From positions 1-64,000 of the forward strand of contig NZ_LNGH01000011.1 in assembly GCF_011057715.1 (NCBI RefSeq): 64,000 bases of DNA. The letters run 5' to 3'. Each line of letters starts with the position of its first letter. The first letter of the stretch is position 1. The translations under genes were made by a program, and so were the position numbers. The notes under the pieces were generated by a model. The model ran no database searches. It saw only the letters and a program-made list of their open reading frames with translations, and had not been told where the DNA came from. Of this stretch, positions 45,183 through 52,865 are shown one piece after another. The DNA comes from Marinitoga sp. 38H-ov (GTDB lineage: Bacteria; Thermotogota; Thermotogae; Petrotogales; Petrotogaceae).

Positions 45183-45689
45183 TTAATTATTATCCTTTTC
45201 TTTATACTCTTTAATTAATTTTTTTACATCTTTAGTTGTTAATCTTCCATGCACTTCATCTCCAATCATAACAACTGGAGCCAAACCACAGGCACCTACA
45301 CATCTAACAGCATGAATACTAAACATGCCATCTTCTGTAGTTTCATTTTCTTTAATTCCTAATTGCTTTTTAAATTCTTCTAAAATATCCCCAGAACCTC
45401 TAACATAACATGCTGTTCCTAAACAAACATTAATTGGATATTTTCCTTTTGGTTTCATACTAAAAAAGTTATAAAAAGTTACAACACCATATACATCTGA
45501 AGCATGAACGTCCAATTTTTTCGCAATTATTTTTTGCACTTCAATAGGTAAATAACCTATTATTTCTTGTGCTTTATGTAACACATGAATCAAATAACTT
45601 CTTTTCGTTACTTTATCTTTTTCTTCTAATCCCAATGAATCAATATAAGCTTCTACTTCTTTTAACTTGTTTTCAAGTTCTACGGACAT
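45183..45689 (-). CDS. hydC: bifurcating hydrogenase NuoE-like subunit
   Basis: 168 residues from ATG 45689, behind GGAGGGAACGG; an in-frame ATG at 45722 lacks a site. VLHKAQEIIGYLP and VYGVVTFYNFFSMKPKGKYP are NuoE signatures. The [2Fe-2S] ligands are in VCLGTACYVRGS and VRCVGACGLAPVV. It is the first gene of the operon and pairs with HydB. Confidence 0.94.
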   Translation of the reverse strand: MSVELENKLKEVEAYIDSLGLEEKDKVTKRSYLIHVLHKAQEIIGYLPIEVQKIIAKKLDVHASDVYGVVTFYNFFSMKPKGKYPINVCLGTACYVRGSGDILEEFKKQLGIKENETTEDGMFSIHAVRCVGACGLAPVVMIGDEVHGRLTTKDVKKLIKEYKEKDNN

Positions 45690-45743
45690 TCCGTTCCCTC
45701 CTTGAGATAAATTTATATACAAAAAATATATATATATGAAAAA

Positions 45744-45807
45744 TAGATATTTTTTTCACATTCTATAATATGGATAAAAAAAGTCATATTTAGATATTTT
45801 TTTCACA
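45744..45807 (-). repeat. tandem 17-base direct repeats upstream of hydC
   Basis: TGTGAAAAAAATATCTA (minus strand) occurs at 45744-45760 and exactly again at 45791-45807, 47 bases apart start to start. A further TTGTGAAC abuts the distal copy. They lie 55-120 bases before hydC, in a position suited to a regulator of the hydrogenase operon. The rest of 45808-45985 is AT-rich, with a palindrome at 45963-45982 (AATGTATAT arms) that may weakly terminate the next gene. Confidence 0.5.
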
Positions 45808-45985
45808 AGTTCACAATAATGAAAAATAATTCACTACGGTGTTATTATATTATAATTAAATTTAAATTGATATGTGAAATATAACAATATAGAAAAGCAA
45901 ATATTAATTAATTGTTAAAAATATGCCATAATGATACTTTTAAATTAATTTTATATATACAAAATGTATATGTATATACATTAGT

Positions 45986-47113
45986 TCACAAAAAAAATCT
46001 TATTGGTTCAACTATATAACCCATCATTAAAATATCGATATATTTAGAATTAATATATGCTGCTTCTTTTCTTTTTCCTTCAATAGAAAATCCAAGTTTT
46101 TCATATAAAGATATTGCTTTAGTATTATTTGAAAAAACTTCTAGCTCAAGTCTATGTATATTTGAATTTTCTATACACCAAGTAATATGATTATTAATAA
46201 GAGTTGTAGCAATACCAATATTTCTATAATCTTCTAATACACTAACCCCAAGTTTTGCAGTTTTCTCTAACCTTTTTCTTGTTATATTCCAAAAAATATC
46301 GCAATTCCCTATAATAGAATTTTTATTTTTAGCTACTAATATTCTTAATCCATAATTTTTTCTTGATAAATCTATAATTTTTTCAAAATCCTTTGATGTT
46401 TTATCAAATTCATCATATTTAGTAGCTAAAGTTTCAGAATTTTCAAAAATTTTTTCAAAAAATTCTATTAATTTATTTGAATCATTTTTTTGTGGCGATC
46501 CAATATAGATACCATAACCATCTAATTTAAAAATCTTATATTTATTATATTCAATACTTCCTTTTAAAGATAATAAACTAATAAGTTTTTTTTGATATGA
46601 ATAAACATTTAATACATATGTATCGTCAACAAATGTTGATATATCATATAATGCTTGATTCATAAGATTAACATTTTCTACTTCAAAAAACATAAATTCA
46701 ACCACATTTTTATTCATTATATATAATGCCAAAATATTATCCTTTTCCTTTAAATATCTTATTTTGTATCCTTTTTTATAAAAATTCACTAAGTCCCATA
46801 TTGTAATAGGAATAATTGATTTTTTTAATAATTTTAATATTGAATATATCAATTCATTATCTGGTGAAAAATCAATAAATGTTTTTTTAGAAGACAATTC
46901 TTTTTTACAATTGTATATAATTAATTCCCCTATATTATTTAAATAAAAAGAATTAATATCTAATTCTGAAAAAAAATAAACAGATCTTTTTGGTATTTTT
47001 TCAATACCATTTAATATGTCATAAAATTCATTTTCATTAACTATTTTAAAAAATAAATCACCATAATGATTTTTATATATTGTTATCACCCTTAAAGAAT
47101 TTTTCCATAACAT
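45986..47113 (-). CDS. GNAT acetyltransferase with unknown N-terminal domain
   Basis: Up to 375 residues. The last 150 are a GNAT domain: VSVLEDYRNIGIATTLINNH binds acetyl-CoA, and NTKAISLYEKLGFSIEGKRK is the RimJ/RimL-style end. The first 220 residues are not recognised. The start is uncertain: ATG 47113 overlaps the aldolase gene by 41 bases with no site, and GTG 47089 also lacks one. AAGGGTG (47087-47093) is well placed only for an ATA at 47080. The substrate is unknown. Confidence 0.75.
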   Translation of the reverse strand: MLWKNSLRVITIYKNHYGDLFFKIVNENEFYDILNGIEKIPKRSVYFFSELDINSFYLNNIGELIIYNCKKELSSKKTFIDFSPDNELIYSILKLLKKSIIPITIWDLVNFYKKGYKIRYLKEKDNILALYIMNKNVVEFMFFEVENVNLMNQALYDISTFVDDTYVLNVYSYQKKLISLLSLKGSIEYNKYKIFKLDGYGIYIGSPQKNDSNKLIEFFEKIFENSETLATKYDEFDKTSKDFEKIIDLSRKNYGLRILVAKNKNSIIGNCDIFWNITRKRLEKTAKLGVSVLEDYRNIGIATTLINNHITWCIENSNIHRLELEVFSNNTKAISLYEKLGFSIEGKRKEAAYINSKYIDILMMGYIVEPIRFFL

Positions 47114-48110
47114 TAATAACTTTATCTAAATCTTCTCTCTTAACCCAATAATGGGTAACAAACCTATAAATACCTTCTTCAGGTGGATTAATTTTTATGC
47201 CGTTATTTTTCATAAAAAAAATAAATTCATTATTATCAAACTTTTTATTAATTTTAAAAAATACCATATTTATTTCAACTTTTTCAATTATTTCAATAAA
47301 ATCATATTTAGATAACTTTTCTGCTAAATATTTAGCATTTTCATGATCTTCTATAAGTCTAAATCTCATTTTTTCTAAAGCTACAATTCCAGCTGCTGCT
47401 AAAACACCAGCTTGTCTTAAACCACCACCCATAATTTTTCTATTCTTTTTGGCTTTTTCTATAAACTCTTTAGAACCTACTACAACAGATCCTACCGGAG
47501 CACATAATCCTTTTGAAAGGCAAAAACTTACTGAATCTGCAAATTTAGCAATTTCTTTTGGTTTATTATTTAATGTTGCTGCAGCATTGAAAATTCGTGC
47601 ACCATCAAGATGTATTGGGATATTGTATTTATCAGCAATAACTCTAATTTTCATAAAATTTTCTAAAGGTATTACTCTTCCATTTGAATGAGCATTTTCT
47701 AGTGCTATTAAACCTGTTTTTGGGTAGTGTATATCCTCTTCTTTTCTAATTTTTTCTTCTATTTCTTCAGGGCTCAACATTCCTTTGTTTGACTTAATAG
47801 TCCTTAACTGCACTCCAGCTATAATTGAAGCCGCACCAGCTTCATGTTGAACAATATGACAATCATCACCTAAGATTACTTCATCTCCTCTATTACAATG
47901 CGTCAAAAGACAAAGCTGATTACCAAATGTTCCACTAGGAACAAATAAACCTGCTTCTTTTCCTAATATTTCAGCTGTCATATTTTCAAGTTTTTTTACA
48001 GTAAGATCTTCATCATATACATCATCACCTACTTCAGCTTCATACATTGCTTTTCTCATTTCTTCAGTAGGAACTGTTACTGTATCGCTTCTTAAATCAA
48101 TAAAATTCAT
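47073..48110 (-). CDS. ltaE: low-specificity L-threonine aldolase
   Basis: 345-residue PLP enzyme of fold type I that splits L-threonine or allo-threonine into glycine and acetaldehyde. IDLRSDTVTVPTEEMRKAM at the N-terminus, VGDDVYDEDLTV, IALENAHSNG and HLDGARIFNAA are family motifs. The PLP-binding lysine is in SFCLSKGLCAPVGS near residue 200. Start ATG 48110 follows GAGGGATAAT. The next gene overlaps or abuts its end. Confidence 0.93.
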   Translation of the reverse strand: MNFIDLRSDTVTVPTEEMRKAMYEAEVGDDVYDEDLTVKKLENMTAEILGKEAGLFVPSGTFGNQLCLLTHCNRGDEVILGDDCHIVQHEAGAASIIAGVQLRTIKSNKGMLSPEEIEEKIRKEEDIHYPKTGLIALENAHSNGRVIPLENFMKIRVIADKYNIPIHLDGARIFNAAATLNNKPKEIAKFADSVSFCLSKGLCAPVGSVVVGSKEFIEKAKKNRKIMGGGLRQAGVLAAAGIVALEKMRFRLIEDHENAKYLAEKLSKYDFIEIIEKVEINMVFFKINKKFDNNEFIFFMKNNGIKINPPEEGIYRFVTHYWVKREDLDKVINVMEKFFKGDNNI

Positions 48111-48123
48111 ATTATCCCTCTTT

Positions 48124-48621
48124 TCAATTTTCTAATATCAAATATTTTTTTATAGATTTTTTTACTTTTTCAAAAGTTTCTTCATCTTTAACTTCAATAG
48201 TATGTATGTGAATTCCACCGGATAACTCCAATAATGGTGTTGCGTTAGTTGTTTTTATTAAGCTCATAAATTTAATAATATCATTTTCATTTTCTACATC
48301 TATTCTTCCCTTTATTTCTCCATATATTGGATGTTCCACTACAACATCCAAAATTTTTCCTCCTGCTTTTACAATTAAAAAAAGTTCATCTTCTATTTCA
48401 TCAGAAGAATGTTTTACTGCTATCATTTTTCTTATTCCTTTTTCTCGTTCTAAAATATATCCTTCTCGTGTTGAAGAAATATTATAACCTTCTGTTTTTA
48501 ATTTTGATATATATTGTATTATCATTTGCCTACTTACACCTATTTGTTCTGCTAAATCCTTTCCTTTAATTGGAGTATTAGTTTTCATTAATATGCTTAA
48601 AATTTTATCTTTTTTTTCCAT
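48124..48621 (-). CDS. niaR: NiaR-type nicotinate-responsive repressor
   Basis: 165 residues from ATG 48621, behind GAGGTGTATT. Residues 1-60 are a winged HTH (ISRQMIIQYISKLKTEGYNI-like region, read as VSRQMIIQYISKLKTEG). The rest is a 3H domain: histidines in IAVKHSSDE, VVEHPIYGEI and GGIHIHTIEV. T. maritima TM1602 is the structural example, a metal-binding protein of this family. It would repress NAD salvage genes, none of which are in this window. It overlaps the HD-hydrolase gene by 17 bases. Confidence 0.9.
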   Translation of the reverse strand: MEKKDKILSILMKTNTPIKGKDLAEQIGVSRQMIIQYISKLKTEGYNISSTREGYILEREKGIRKMIAVKHSSDEIEDELFLIVKAGGKILDVVVEHPIYGEIKGRIDVENENDIIKFMSLIKTTNATPLLELSGGIHIHTIEVKDEETFEKVKKSIKKYLILEN

Positions 48622-49186
48622 AATACACCTCAATTTCTTCCTTTAAACCATTAATATAATCTTCTATTATTTTAGATTTTCCAACAGCTATTTTTCGAGC
48701 TGTTTTTGTATGCATAAAATCTTTCAATTTTAAAATTTTTTCATAAAAATGATTAATTCTTTCATTAATACTTCCACCATTTTTATGCATAAACACTCTT
48801 GCAATTCCAATATACCCTAAAGCATCTAATCTATCTGCATCTTGTAAAATTTTTGCTTCTAAAGTTTCAGGAATAATTTGTTTTTTAAATCTATGATTAT
48901 TTATACAATAATAAACCTCTTCATAATATGGATAATTAATACTGATCAAAAATTCTTTTGCTCTTTTAGCACCTTCTTCAGCATGATCTTTAATAACCCC
49001 TTTTAATTCATCAGGCCTAGCTATATCATGTAATAATGCAGAAATAGTAACAATTTCTTTATTTGCTTTTTCACTTAAAGCAATAATTTCTGCAAATTTA
49101 GTTACCCTTAAAATATGTCCTAAATCATGTGTATGATCCAGATCTTGTTCTAATAAAAATTTATATGTTCTTTCTATAAAATTCAT
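48605..49186 (-). CDS. HD-domain phosphohydrolase
   Basis: 193 residues from ATG 49186, behind AGGTGAT. HTHDLGHILRVTKFAEIIAL gives the first metal histidine, SALLHDIARPDELKG the HD pair, and ILQDADRLDALGYIGIAR the distal aspartate. The metal set for phosphomonoesterase or nucleotidase activity is complete, but the substrate cannot be told. The adjacent NiaR repressor makes a nucleotide role possible. It ends inside the niaR gene start. Confidence 0.88.
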   Translation of the reverse strand: MNFIERTYKFLLEQDLDHTHDLGHILRVTKFAEIIALSEKANKEIVTISALLHDIARPDELKGVIKDHAEEGAKRAKEFLISINYPYYEEVYYCINNHRFKKQIIPETLEAKILQDADRLDALGYIGIARVFMHKNGGSINERINHFYEKILKLKDFMHTKTARKIAVGKSKIIEDYINGLKEEIEVYYGKKR

Positions 49187-49695
49187 TTTTATCACCTGTT
49201 TTATTATATCATTTCAAAAAAATAATTCAAATATTACATTTATATATTATATGAAAAATATTTAAATATAATTAATGCCAATTAATTTGTAATAAATGAT
49301 ATTACAAAATTATTTATTTTTTTATTAAGTTGTATAGTATTGACAAAACTACTATCAAGAGAGAATATAAAATAAAAAGTCATACTTATTAGAATTTTAT
49401 TTATTTTGAACAGAAAGATGATTGTAAATATGAAAGAGAAAATATAACCACTACATTATATACATTTGAATACAAAAAGGTTTTAATTTTATTTATCAAC
49501 TATAAATCCTCTTCTTGCAAAGTGATAGCAATATAAATACCAAAACATTCATAACTTCAATAAAATATGAAATACATGTAAAAAAATAACCTGGAATAAA
49601 ATTTAGATTCATTTAATTAGTTTCTAAATTTATTGTAAAATTAGAAAATTATAATATTATATATTTCTAATTTTTCTTTTTTATAGGAGGGTAAT
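49187..49695. other. 500-base gene-free stretch
   Basis: AT-rich, with stops in all frames. A TTGACA at 49340 has no well-placed -10 box. Reverse-strand fragments near 49490-49560 read as short hydrophobic peptides between stops and could be an eroded gene, but I cannot identify one. The final 15 bases hold the ribosome site of the next gene. Confidence 0.5.
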
Positions 49696-50589
49696 ATGGA
49701 AAATAAAATGAATATGAAAAATATGTCTAAAATGATGATGATTCAAGAAAAGTTAAAAACATTGCCCGAAGGCATGAAATCAAATACTAATAGGTACTGG
49801 TGTGCTACTTGCAAAAAATTTTTCAGATTGAATAAACCAAAATGTCCTTATATGACTAATATGTGTATTAACACTCCAATTGCTGTAGAAAATTTATCTG
49901 CTGAATCTCCAGAAGCAATTGAAAAGTTTGGATTATATTACCCTAAAATTCCTCAAAAATTTCTTGCAAAAATAATAAAAAATCCAGAAAATTTAGGAAA
50001 AATATTCGCTAAAACCTATATTGAATTTTTAGATAATTGGAATATTAATTATACTAATCAACCAATTCAAACAATAAAAAGTTTTGTTATTATAATAAGT
50101 GGATGTGAAACTGCTCAAAGGATCAACGAACAAGATATCGCTTTTATTATTATGGATCCGGAAAAAGTTTGGCAAGATAAAAATGTTTTAAAAGATATTA
50201 TAAATGAGGGAGTTAATTATTTAAAAGAATTTCTAAATTTAGATAAAAAAATTATAATAGATTTTATTAATATATTTGGCGAAATGAAAATCGGTAAATA
50301 CTATTGTCAGAAATGTGGCATGTTGTTTGAATTTGGTAAAGAAAGAGAAAAAGTAACGTGCCCTTTAATGCCTCAAAAGTGTATGTTTGATCCAATAAAC
50401 ATATCAAATGCTAAATTTACTTTTGAAGAATTAAATAAAATGTACAAAATCACACCTGAAATATTTAAAATGATAATAGAAAAAGTCGAGCATAGAAACG
50501 GAAGAGAAATATTGTCTAAAATATTATTAGATGATTGGAATTTAAAAATTGAAAATGATGAACTTTTTGAACATTTAGGTATTAAATAA
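49696..50589 (+). CDS. unknown protein with two internal zinc-ribbon motifs
   Basis: Not recognised. 297 residues. YWCATCKKFFRLNKPKCPY with MTNMC near 35-57, and YYCQKCGMLFEFGKEREK with TCPLMPQKC near 203-229, are two copies of a CxxC-x(~12)-CP-x(4-5)-C zinc ribbon. Each is followed by a similar helix (PEAIEKFGLYYPKIPQKFLA; TFEELNKMYKITPEIFKMII), so the protein looks like an internal duplication. A middle segment (QTIKSFVIIISGC, DIAFIIMDPEKVW) may be a separate domain. Start ATG 49696 follows TAGGAGGG. Confidence 0.75.
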   Translation: MENKMNMKNMSKMMMIQEKLKTLPEGMKSNTNRYWCATCKKFFRLNKPKCPYMTNMCINTPIAVENLSAESPEAIEKFGLYYPKIPQKFLAKIIKNPENLGKIFAKTYIEFLDNWNINYTNQPIQTIKSFVIIISGCETAQRINEQDIAFIIMDPEKVWQDKNVLKDIINEGVNYLKEFLNLDKKIIIDFINIFGEMKIGKYYCQKCGMLFEFGKEREKVTCPLMPQKCMFDPINISNAKFTFEELNKMYKITPEIFKMIIEKVEHRNGREILSKILLDDWNLKIENDELFEHLGIK

Positions 50590-50613
50590 AGGGCCATTAA
50601 GAGCCCTTTATTT
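50587..50613. terminator. terminator between convergent genes
   Basis: TAAAGGGC (50587-50594) pairs with GCCCTTTA (50603-50610). It spans the stops of both the zinc-ribbon gene and the MmcQ gene; tails are modest on both strands. Confidence 0.7.
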
Positions 50614-50953
50614 CATCTTTTTCAGATTTTTTCAAAGATTTAAAAACTAAATCATATGATATATCTATTAACCATTTTATTTTTTCATCAGGAACATCTT
50701 CATTAATATATACTGTATTCCAATGCTTCTTATTCATATGATATCCAGGAATAATCCCTTTATACTCTTCTCTTAATTTTTCTGAAAGAAATGGATCGCA
50801 TTTTAAATTTACCCAAAATCTTTCACTATTAATGTTCGTTAACGCAAACATTTTAGATCCAACTTTAAATACCATATTTTCTTCATCAAATGGAAAATCA
50901 ATCCAAACTCCCTTTTTGTTTAAACAATATTCTTTTAAATTTTCTAAATCCAT
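50597..50953 (-). CDS. MmcQ/YjbR family protein
   Basis: 118 residues from ATG 50953, behind AGGTGAATAAT. FPFDEENMVFKVGSKMFAL, VNLKCDPFLSEKLREEYKGI and PGYHMNKKHWNTVYIN are the MmcQ/YjbR pattern, a CyaY-like fold often called a DNA-binding protein although function is unproven. It overlaps the VOC-like gene by no more than a codon and is probably co-transcribed. Confidence 0.88.
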   Translation of the reverse strand: MDLENLKEYCLNKKGVWIDFPFDEENMVFKVGSKMFALTNINSERFWVNLKCDPFLSEKLREEYKGIIPGYHMNKKHWNTVYINEDVPDEKIKWLIDISYDLVFKSLKKSEKDEIKGS

Positions 50954-50954
50954 A

Positions 50955-51367
50955 TTATTCACCTGTTTTTTGATAATTTAAACTCCAGTTTATACCGTAT
51001 TTATCAATTAAAGTAGCAAATTTTGCCCCCCAAAATGTGTCTTGTAATTCCATATATATCTTTCCGCCTTCACTTAATTTTTCATATATATTAATTATTT
51101 CTTCTTCAGACTCGCAATTAATATTTAAAAAAACCATATTTCCTTCCACAACCTCTGCATAATCAGAAAAATATAATATTTGATCTTTTATTTTTAATTC
51201 CCAATGCATTATCTTTTCTAATTTCTCTTCAGGCAAATTTTTTTAAATTCATCAGAACCATCTTTAAATCTCATCAAGTATGTGATTTCACCTCCAAATA
51301 CTTTAGCATAAAAATTCATAGCTTCTTCACAATTACCTTTAAAATTCAAATAAGGTATTATAATCAT
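50955..51367 (-). pseudogene. PhnB-like VOC-family protein split by a one-base frameshift
   Basis: ATG 51367 (after AAAGGGTGG) opens IIIPYLNFKGNCEEAMNFYA, KVFGGEITYLMRFKDGS, the N-terminal half of a PhnB-like VOC protein. The frame fails after DEFKK at an A7 run (51238-51244); continuing in the -1 frame gives NLPEEKLEKIMHWELKIKDQ and the full C-terminal half (FWGAKFATLIDKYGINWSLN). One added A, or a -1 slip, restores about 137 residues. It is called a pseudogene for bookkeeping: sequencing error or slippage are equally open because no other lesion is visible. Confidence 0.75.
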
Positions 51368-51383
51368 TTTTTTACCACCCTTT

Positions 51384-51413
51384 ATGATATAATATGTATA
51401 ACAATTATATCAT
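51384..51413. promoter_or_regulatory. palindrome holding back-to-back -10 boxes
   Basis: ATGATATAAT (51384-51393) and ATTATATCAT (51404-51413) are perfect inverted arms. Each contains a TATAAT, one on each strand, suitable for the divergent genes at 51367 and 51432. Neither has a good -35 box, so an activator or repressor may bind the palindrome. Confidence 0.5.
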
Positions 51414-51431
51414 AATTTAAGAGGTGATTAG

Positions 51432-52769
51432 ATGAATACTATTGATTTAGTAGTTGAAAAAATTGTAAACGGTGGATATGGATTTGCCAGGTATGATAAC
51501 AAAATATATATGATAGAACATGCTTACCCAGGTGAATTTGTAAGAATTAATGTAAAAAATAATAAAAAGGATGTATATTTTGCAGAGGTTATAGAATATT
51601 TAGAAAAGTCACCATACAGGAATAGACCGATATGTCCTCATTTCCAAGAATGTGGTGGGTGTCAAATGCTTGATTTAGAGTATAATGAACAACTAAAAAT
51701 TAAAAAAGATATTGTAAAAGAACAAATTAGAAGAATTGGAAAACTAAATGATGAGTTAGTATTAGACGTTTTTGAATCAGATGATATTATAGGTTATAGA
51801 AGTAAAATGGAATTTGCCTTTTCATACAATAAAGGAAATATTAAAATCGGATTAAAAAAGAGAAATAGCAATGAAATCGTAGATATAAAAAAATGTTTAA
51901 TTGCACCAAAAGAATTTAATAGTACAATATCCGAAACAAGGAAAATTTTTGAAGCATTAAATTTAAAAATATATAATCCTAAAACCAAAAAAGGTGAATT
52001 TAAACATTTAGTATTAAGAAAATCATTTTCAAAAAATGAATTAATGTCTATTTTCATTACAAAAACAGAATATATATCAAATTATAAAAATTTTAAATCA
52101 TTAATAAAAGAAAAAATAAAGTCAGATTCTATTATTCATGTTATGAACGGATCTGATTCAGTTGTATTAAGAGGACCATATAAAACATTAAAAGGTGAAG
52201 GAGTTATTAAAGAAGAATTCGATGGTTTTGAATACCAAATTCCACCTACAGCTTTTTTCCAAAATAATTATAATGTAACCAAAAAAGTTTTAAACGAATT
52301 TGTTAAAATTATTAAAGAAGAAAAAATTTCTGGTACATTATTGGATTTATATTCTGGCGTTGGTTTATTCTCAATATATTTAGCACCTTTATTTAAACAT
52401 GTTACAGGAGTAGAAAATAACGTCATATCGGTTAAAGCAGCTCATTCTAACGCTAATATAAATAATATAAAAAACACTTCTTTTGTTAAAGCGGATGTTA
52501 AAGAATTTATTTCTCAATATGATAAAAAAGTGGATTTATTAATAGTAGACCCTCCAAGAAATGGAATTGATAAAGAAGTTTTAAACAAAATTTTACAATT
52601 GAAACCTAAAAATATTTTCTATTTATCTTGTGATCCAACAACATTATCTAGAGATTTAAATATATTAAACGAAGTTTATAGAATCGAGTTTATAAGACCT
52701 TTTGATATGTTCCCTAATACATTTCATATTGAGAATTTTGCGTTTTTAAAGTTAAATATTGACAATTAA
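51432..52769 (+). CDS. RNA 5-methyluridine methyltransferase (RumA/TrmA family)
   Basis: 445 residues. Residues 1-60 form a TRAM-like RNA-binding domain (VEKIVNGGYGFARYDNKIYM). CPHFQECGGCQMLDLEYNEQ near 73 supplies four cysteines for a [4Fe-4S] cluster. The SAM domain has LLDLYSGVGLFSIYLAP near 308, IVDPPRNGIDKEVL and the catalytic YLSCDPTTLSRDL near 399. It methylates uridine C5 in 23S rRNA or tRNA; which one cannot be decided from sequence. Start ATG 51432 follows AAGAGGTGATTAG. Confidence 0.92.
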   Translation: MNTIDLVVEKIVNGGYGFARYDNKIYMIEHAYPGEFVRINVKNNKKDVYFAEVIEYLEKSPYRNRPICPHFQECGGCQMLDLEYNEQLKIKKDIVKEQIRRIGKLNDELVLDVFESDDIIGYRSKMEFAFSYNKGNIKIGLKKRNSNEIVDIKKCLIAPKEFNSTISETRKIFEALNLKIYNPKTKKGEFKHLVLRKSFSKNELMSIFITKTEYISNYKNFKSLIKEKIKSDSIIHVMNGSDSVVLRGPYKTLKGEGVIKEEFDGFEYQIPPTAFFQNNYNVTKKVLNEFVKIIKEEKISGTLLDLYSGVGLFSIYLAPLFKHVTGVENNVISVKAAHSNANINNIKNTSFVKADVKEFISQYDKKVDLLIVDPPRNGIDKEVLNKILQLKPKNIFYLSCDPTTLSRDLNILNEVYRIEFIRPFDMFPNTFHIENFAFLKLNIDN

Positions 52770-52798
52770 AACTAATTAAAGTTAATTTCCTTTAGTTA

Positions 52799-52828
52799 TT
52801 GAAAAAAAACAATGTTTTTTGGTATAAT
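52799..52828 (+). promoter_or_regulatory. glgP promoter
   Basis: TTGAAA (52799-52804), an 18-base spacer ending TGG, and TATAAT (52823-52828), that is an extended -10. It lies 37 bases before the ATG at 52866. Confidence 0.78.
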
Positions 52829-52865
52829 ATGATTTGGATAATAAAATTTGGAGGGAGGACTTTCC

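Noticed and set aside
45744-45815. Rex operator upstream of hydC
   Set aside because: TTGTGA half-sites occur, but no TTGTGA-N6-TCACAA palindrome can be built; kept only as a direct repeat of unknown binding factor.
49338-49372. Promoter at TTGACA 49340
   Set aside because: At 17-18 bases the -10 positions read GAATAT/AATATA and no gene starts within 300 bases.
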